8,475 nt of DNA from Anaerolineae bacterium (lineage in GTDB: Bacteria; Chloroflexota; Anaerolineae; J102). Below, piece by piece: positions 4,376-8,475 of this stretch. The DNA is taken from positions 1-8,475 of the forward strand of contig WGCR01000595.1 in NCBI GenBank assembly GCA_015493675.1, read 5' to 3'. The notes under the pieces are model-generated. The model was given only the letters and a program-made list of their open reading frames with translations, was not told the origin of the DNA and did not search any database. Within the stretch, counting starts at the first letter, position 1. Every line of letters begins with the position of its first letter. Both the position numbers and the translations under genes were made by a program.

Positions 4376-7084
4376 ATGAAAAATACGAAGCGTATCTTTA
4401 TCGTCGTGTTGTTAGCGCTCTCCTTATTCTCCTGGAGAAATGCTCTGGCCCAGGGGCCGGATGACCCCGTGGCTGAAGCCACCGCCAGACTGATGCAAGC
4501 TACTGGCGGCGATGTGCGGATAACAAACAATCCGGCCACAGGCGCGGCCCGATTCGTGGTCATTGGCCAAAACGCCATCCCCCTCTTTGATCCCACCCTA
4601 TCGCCCGAAGCGCAAGCACAGGCTTTTTTCGATCAATATGGTGAATTGTTCGGCATCAGCAACGCCACAGCAGAACTGAAACATCTGAATGTGGAAACCG
4701 ACATCTATGGATTCACACATCTCAGTTACCAACAACAATTTGCTGGATTGGAGGTGTTGGGTGGCGTCATCAAAGTACATTTCGATCGGGATGGCCAGCT
4801 TTATGCCGTCAATGGCGTTTTCGTTCCCGCCGTGGTCGTGGATGCCCGGCCTGCGGTTGCGCAGGCCCAGGCGGAGCGCACCGCTCGTTACGCTGTCGCC
4901 AGCGGCAAATATGACTCGCCCCGCATGGGGGCCGCAGTATTGTCGGTTGAGCATACCGGGCTTTATGTCTATCGTGATGGACTGGTGCAGGGCGTCCCCG
5001 GTGAGAATTATCTGGCCTGGGAGGTGGAAGTGCGCGGCCCAAATATCCGGACGTTCGTTTATGTGGATGCTCACAGCGGCGCTGTGCTGAATGTGATCAA
5101 CACCATCGAGAACAGCATTCATCGCCAGTTGTATGAGCCCAGCATCGATCCCGCCGACCTGCAATGGGAGGAGGGGGATGCGTATCCCACCGGAGATTCC
5201 GATTGGGATAACATCCTGGACGGCACCAAAGAAGCGTATAATCTTTTCGCCAGCATGACCAATGGCGCCTATCTTTCCTTCGATGGCTCCGACGCCATCA
5301 TGAAAAGCGTCGCCAATGATCCGCAGATCAATTGCCCCAACGCCAACTGGAACGGCACATCCACGAACTACTGTGATGACGTCACCGGCGATGACACCGT
5401 CGCCCATGAGTGGACCCACGCCTACACCGAGTACAATCACGGGCTCATCTACCAATGGCAGCCGGGAGCGCTCAACGAATCCTATTCCGATATCTATGGC
5501 GAAGTGGTCGATCTGATTAACGGACGGGGCAAGGATACGCCGGGCGGATTGCGAAGTTCTGATGGGTCGCAATGCTCCAAATATCAGGGATTTCCGAAAG
5601 GGACGGACGACAGCTATCGGTGGCTGTCGGGGGAGGATGATCCGGCTTTCTTCCAGCCGATCCGCGATATGTGGCGGCCCGAGTGCAAGGGCGATCCGGG
5701 CAAAGTCAGCTCCTCCGATTACGCCTGCTCTACCGATGACTCCGGCGGCGTCCACACCAATTCCGGCGTGCCCAATCACGCCTTTGCCATGATTGCCGAT
5801 GGCGGCGCTTATAACGGCCAGAGCTTCACGGGGGTGGGATTGACCAAGGCTGCACATATCTACTGGCGGGCCATGCACGTTTATCAAACTCCCACCACAG
5901 ATTTCGCCGATCATGCTGACGCCCTTGAACAATCCTGCGCCGATCTGGTGGGCCAATCGCTTTTTGATACCACGACTGCGGATCCGCCATGGCCCGGCGT
6001 CGGGTCAGAAGTCATCAGCAGCAATGATTGCGATCAGGTAACCAAGGTGTTGCTGGCTACCGAGATGCGCAATGAACCCACCCAGTGCAATTTCCAGCCC
6101 ATGCTGGACAAAAATACCCCCGCCCTGTGCACCAATGCCAATGAAGGCGCCGCCTTCTACTTCAAGGATGATTTCGAGAGCGCTGACAAAGGCTGGACGG
6201 TCGGGCGCCGCGATGTGCTGGACCCCAACACCTTCGACGATCGGGATTGGGCGCTGAATAGTTCCCTGCCCGATGGCCGCTCTGGCTCCGCCTATTTCGG
6301 GCCCGATCCTGTGGTGGGCAACTGCTCCGATGACCTGGAAGCGGGCGTGCTCTATCTCGAAAGCCCGGCCATCACCGTTGATGCCAGCGCCACCGACATC
6401 CTCATGACCTTTGAGCATTACGTGGCCACCGAGTTCGAATGGGATGGCGGCAACGTCAAGATCAGCGTCAATGGCGGCGCCTGGCAAATCGTTCCGGGCG
6501 CGGCCTTCAGTTTCAATAGCTATCCCGCCTCGCTGGATAGCAGCAGTGACAATAACAATCCCCTGGCCGGAGAAGAGTCCTTTACTGGCACGGACGGGGG
6601 AGAAGTAACCGGCAGTTGGGGTGAGTCTCAGCTCAGTCTGAACAGCCTGGCAAATCCCGGAGATAGCATCAAACTTCGTTTCGAGATAGGCACCGACGGC
6701 TGTAACGGCCTGGATGGTTGGTATGTGGATGAAGTTGAGCTGTACCAATGCCAGACTTGTTCCACCCCCGTGGAACCGGCCCCCGACACCGCCAAAGCAG
6801 GAGACGACGTTCAGCTCTCCTGGGCGGATGCGGCAGCGAATAACGCCTACACGGTTTACAAAAGTGCGACGCCTTATTTCTCTCCGGGCGACGCCGGCGT
6901 GACCGAGGAAACTCTCTGGCCGCCATTCGCCGCCACCATCACCTTTACCGAGGCGGGCGCGGCGACCGATACCGCCAACAACCATTACTATTTGGTGCGG
7001 GCGTCGAACCCCTGTGATGCCGAGACCGCCGATACCGATCAGCAAGGTGCCTTTACCTTTGACCTGACGCCCGGGACAAATTAG
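4376..7084 (+). CDS. Secreted thermolysin-like (M4) metallopeptidase with C-terminal jelly-roll and FN3-like domains
   Basis: A 902-residue secreted zinc endopeptidase precursor. Residues 1-26 form a signal peptide (basic MKNTKR, hydrophobic core, cleavage after ALA). An FTP-type propeptide follows (about 75-150, including the YQQQFAGLEVLGG stretch), then a PepSY-like segment (about 155-240, ending VYVDAHSGAVLNVIN). The catalytic domain spans about 250-560: the zinc site is HEWTH at 344-348, with E345 catalytic. The third ligand E368 in NESYSD comes 20 residues after the second His, the same spacing as in thermolysin. The transition-state His is H460 in GGVHTNSGVPN. The stretch between E368 and H460 is about 27 residues longer than in thermolysin and contains C400, C437 and C451, possibly disulfide-bonded. 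Residues about 595-792 look like the jelly-roll (MAM-like) domains seen behind secreted peptidases, ending DGWYVDEVELYQC, and about 795-895 resemble an FN3 fold. No cell-wall sorting signal is visible. Likely role: extracellular protein degradation for nutrition; substrate unknown. An M36 assignment is less likely given the NESYSD and GGVHTNSG motifs. Confidence 0.93.
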   Translation: MKNTKRIFIVVLLALSLFSWRNALAQGPDDPVAEATARLMQATGGDVRITNNPATGAARFVVIGQNAIPLFDPTLSPEAQAQAFFDQYGELFGISNATAELKHLNVETDIYGFTHLSYQQQFAGLEVLGGVIKVHFDRDGQLYAVNGVFVPAVVVDARPAVAQAQAERTARYAVASGKYDSPRMGAAVLSVEHTGLYVYRDGLVQGVPGENYLAWEVEVRGPNIRTFVYVDAHSGAVLNVINTIENSIHRQLYEPSIDPADLQWEEGDAYPTGDSDWDNILDGTKEAYNLFASMTNGAYLSFDGSDAIMKSVANDPQINCPNANWNGTSTNYCDDVTGDDTVAHEWTHAYTEYNHGLIYQWQPGALNESYSDIYGEVVDLINGRGKDTPGGLRSSDGSQCSKYQGFPKGTDDSYRWLSGEDDPAFFQPIRDMWRPECKGDPGKVSSSDYACSTDDSGGVHTNSGVPNHAFAMIADGGAYNGQSFTGVGLTKAAHIYWRAMHVYQTPTTDFADHADALEQSCADLVGQSLFDTTTADPPWPGVGSEVISSNDCDQVTKVLLATEMRNEPTQCNFQPMLDKNTPALCTNANEGAAFYFKDDFESADKGWTVGRRDVLDPNTFDDRDWALNSSLPDGRSGSAYFGPDPVVGNCSDDLEAGVLYLESPAITVDASATDILMTFEHYVATEFEWDGGNVKISVNGGAWQIVPGAAFSFNSYPASLDSSSDNNNPLAGEESFTGTDGGEVTGSWGESQLSLNSLANPGDSIKLRFEIGTDGCNGLDGWYVDEVELYQCQTCSTPVEPAPDTAKAGDDVQLSWADAAANNAYTVYKSATPYFSPGDAGVTEETLWPPFAATITFTEAGAATDTANNHYYLVRASNPCDAETADTDQQGAFTFDLTPGTN

Positions 7085-7107
7085 GACGCATCCCTTCACC
7101 TGTCATG

Positions 7108-7140
7108 GTGCGGTCGTCTTTACAGGCGGCCGCACTTTTT
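7108..7140 (+). terminator. Intrinsic terminator after the M4 peptidase gene
   Basis: An 11-bp stem pairs 7108-7118 with 7125-7135 (nine Watson-Crick and two G-U pairs) around a 6-base loop and is followed directly by TTTTT at 7136-7140. It begins 23 bases after the peptidase stop codon. On the opposite strand the stem is not followed by a T run, so it should act efficiently only on + strand transcripts, protecting the convergent aroKB gene from read-through. Confidence 0.88.
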
Positions 7141-7154
7141 CGTTGTTTCGCCGG

Positions 7155-8475
7155 TCAATCCTGTGTCAGGCTCGCCACCGCGGCCAGCGCTTCAGCTTCG
7201 CTGACATCGTCGTACACCCCCACGTCGCCGATGGCCCGGGGCAGCACGAAACGCACCCTGCCCGCCTTGCGCTTCTTGTCGGTGGTCATGGCCGCCACGA
7301 TGGCCGCCGGGTCATAGCCCGAAAGCTGGGTGGGCAGCCCCACCCGGTCCACCACATCGCGTATGCGCACGGGGATGTCGGGGGCGCAGAGCCCGCGGGC
7401 CGCGGCCAGTCGCGCCGCGGCGATGAGTCCTAGGCCCACCGCCTGCCCGTGGGGGATGGCGTAACCGCTTACCCGCTCGATGGCGTGGCCAAAGGTGTGT
7501 CCCAGGTTGAGATGCGCCCGCTCTCCCTGCTCGAAGGGATCGCGTTGCACTACGCCGATCTTCACCCGCAGCGCCCGAGCAATCATCGATTCCAGCGACG
7601 CGGGCCCGTCGCCCTCCAATTGGGCGAAAAGCCGCGTGTCCTCGATGATGCCATGCTTGATCACCTCTCCCAGGCCGTTGCGAAACTCCTCCGGCGGCAG
7701 GGTGGCAAGCAGTTCGGGATCGATGATCACCAGCTCCGGCTGCTTGAACGCCCCCACCAGATTCTTGCCCTGGGGCAGATCCACGCCGGTCTTGCCTCCC
7801 ACCGATGAATCGACCATGGCCAGCAGAGAAGTGGGCATTTGCACAAAGCGCACCCCGCGCAGATAGGTGGCCGCGGCAAAACCCGCCATGTCGCCAATGA
7901 CGCCGCCGCCCAGGGCGATAACCACGCCAGAACGATCCAGCTCTGCTGATAAGAACTCGTCATAAAGACGTGAGATGCTGTCGAGCGTCTTGTGGGATTC
8001 GCCCGCGGGCAGGGTGACCAGCGTCGCCTGCACACCAGCCCGGGCAAACGCATCCAGCAGGGGGGCGGACCAATGAGGGGCCACATTTTCATCGCTGACA
8101 AGAACCACATCGCCGCTCAGTCCGCGCTCGGCCAGCAGGGCGGGCGCTTCCGTCAGCAGGCCTGCGCCCAGCAGGATGTCATATCCCGAGCCATCGGGCA
8201 ATTTGACAGGCAGTCGCAGCACCCCGCCCAGCCCGCTCTCCGCCAGGGCGATGACTTCATCCGCCACCTGGGCGATGGTTCGATGGCTGGTGTCGATCCA
8301 GTAAGGAATCTCGGCGTAAGCCGCGGCCCGTTCATTCATCAGGGCCACAATGCGTTGCTGTTTATCGACGCCGGCCAGCAGCGGACGATGGGCGGCGTCT
8401 CCCACCCGGGCCTCGATGGCGCTGACGCTGGCTGTCAGGCAGATGACCAGGCTGCTGCGGGTCATCATCTCCCGG
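7155..8475 (-). CDS. aroKB: Bifunctional shikimate kinase / 3-dehydroquinate synthase (5' truncated)
   Basis: The visible protein joins the C-terminal end of shikimate kinase (AroK) to a complete 3-dehydroquinate synthase (AroB), two cytoplasmic enzymes of chorismate synthesis. Numbering from the Met at 8468, residues 1-77 match the kinase end: VICLTAS, AIEARVG, DAAHRPLLAG with the conserved lid-region Arg28, then NERAAAYAEIPYWIDT. The frame is open to the window edge, so the kinase P-loop lies outside and the Met is not a start. The AroB part (about 82-430) shows AGESHKT (155-161), the NAD-binding GGGVIGD (187-193), TSLLAMVDSSVGGKTGVD (213-230), and the zinc ligands E268 (GLGEVIKHG), H324 (NLGHTFGHA) and H340 (PHGQAVGLG). 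No frame break separates the parts; a short Gly-containing hinge (ESGLGGVLRLP) joins them. An AroKB fusion is known from Thermotoga. The gene converges on the M4 peptidase gene; no terminator of its own is visible. Confidence 0.95.
   Translation of the reverse strand, partial: REMMTRSSLVICLTASVSAIEARVGDAAHRPLLAGVDKQQRIVALMNERAAAYAEIPYWIDTSHRTIAQVADEVIALAESGLGGVLRLPVKLPDGSGYDILLGAGLLTEAPALLAERGLSGDVVLVSDENVAPHWSAPLLDAFARAGVQATLVTLPAGESHKTLDSISRLYDEFLSAELDRSGVVIALGGGVIGDMAGFAAATYLRGVRFVQMPTSLLAMVDSSVGGKTGVDLPQGKNLVGAFKQPELVIIDPELLATLPPEEFRNGLGEVIKHGIIEDTRLFAQLEGDGPASLESMIARALRVKIGVVQRDPFEQGERAHLNLGHTFGHAIERVSGYAIPHGQAVGLGLIAAARLAAARGLCAPDIPVRIRDVVDRVGLPTQLSGYDPAAIVAAMTTDKKRKAGRVRFVLPRAIGDVGVYDDVSEAEALAAVASLTQD

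Noticed and set aside
4598..5956. Minus-strand open frame of 452 codons opposite the M4 peptidase
   Set aside because: Antisense to the propeptide and zinc site; composition rich in Ile, Gly and His typical of a mirrored frame, with no known motif.
6005..7099. Minus-strand open frame of 364 codons opposite the peptidase C-terminus
   Set aside because: Antisense shadow; it would also have to start inside the peptidase terminator region, with no ribosome site seen.
7108..7140. Bidirectional terminator serving aroKB as well
   Set aside because: The minus strand has no T run after the stem, so only + strand termination is supported.
8466..8468. ATG at 8468 (minus strand) as the start of the aroKB gene
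   Set aside because: The encoded protein begins in the middle of shikimate kinase and the frame stays open to the edge, so this is an internal Met of a truncated gene.

Overview
This GC-rich window looks like a chromosomal segment of a free-living bacterium, most probably a member of the Chloroflexota (Anaerolineae-like). That placement is an inference from gene style: a lipoprotein-type solute-binding protein with a TEAP-repeat linker, a CUT1 sugar permease pair without its own ATPase, a fused shikimate kinase/3-dehydroquinate synthase, and long palindromic intergenic repeats. No RNA gene, CRISPR array, transposase, phage gene or replication origin was seen. Both window edges cut genes.

Left region (1-3176, + strand): a carbohydrate ABC importer operon. 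It holds the C-terminal 437 residues of a family 1 solute-binding protein, then a strong 15-bp stem-loop, then two inner-membrane permeases of the MalF/UgpA and MalG/UgpE types separated by 4 bases. No ATP-binding subunit follows, so the importer probably borrows a shared MalK/MsmK-type ATPase encoded elsewhere.

Middle region (3177-4257, + strand): a 247-base gap carrying a 116-base imperfect palindrome, then a PIG-L/LmbE-family metal-dependent N-deacetylase without a signal peptide. Its position behind the importer suggests, but does not prove, that the imported ligand is an N-acetylated sugar or glycoconjugate that is deacetylated in the cytoplasm.

Right-centre (4258-7140, + strand): a secreted thermolysin-like (M4) metallopeptidase of 902 residues with its own candidate sigma70-type promoter, a signal peptide, FTP/PepSY propeptide, an intact zinc site, and a C-terminal jelly-roll-like plus FN3-like extension. 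A clear intrinsic terminator ends it.

Right edge (7155-8475, - strand): a convergent AroK-AroB fusion of the shikimate pathway, cut at its 5' end by the window edge.

The window is mostly recognisable biology and I see no convincing wholly new system. The points most worth a second look are the long palindrome, the importer-deacetylase pairing with its altered HDDD metal motif, the attenuator-like hairpin behind the binding-protein gene, and the multidomain HEWTH protease.
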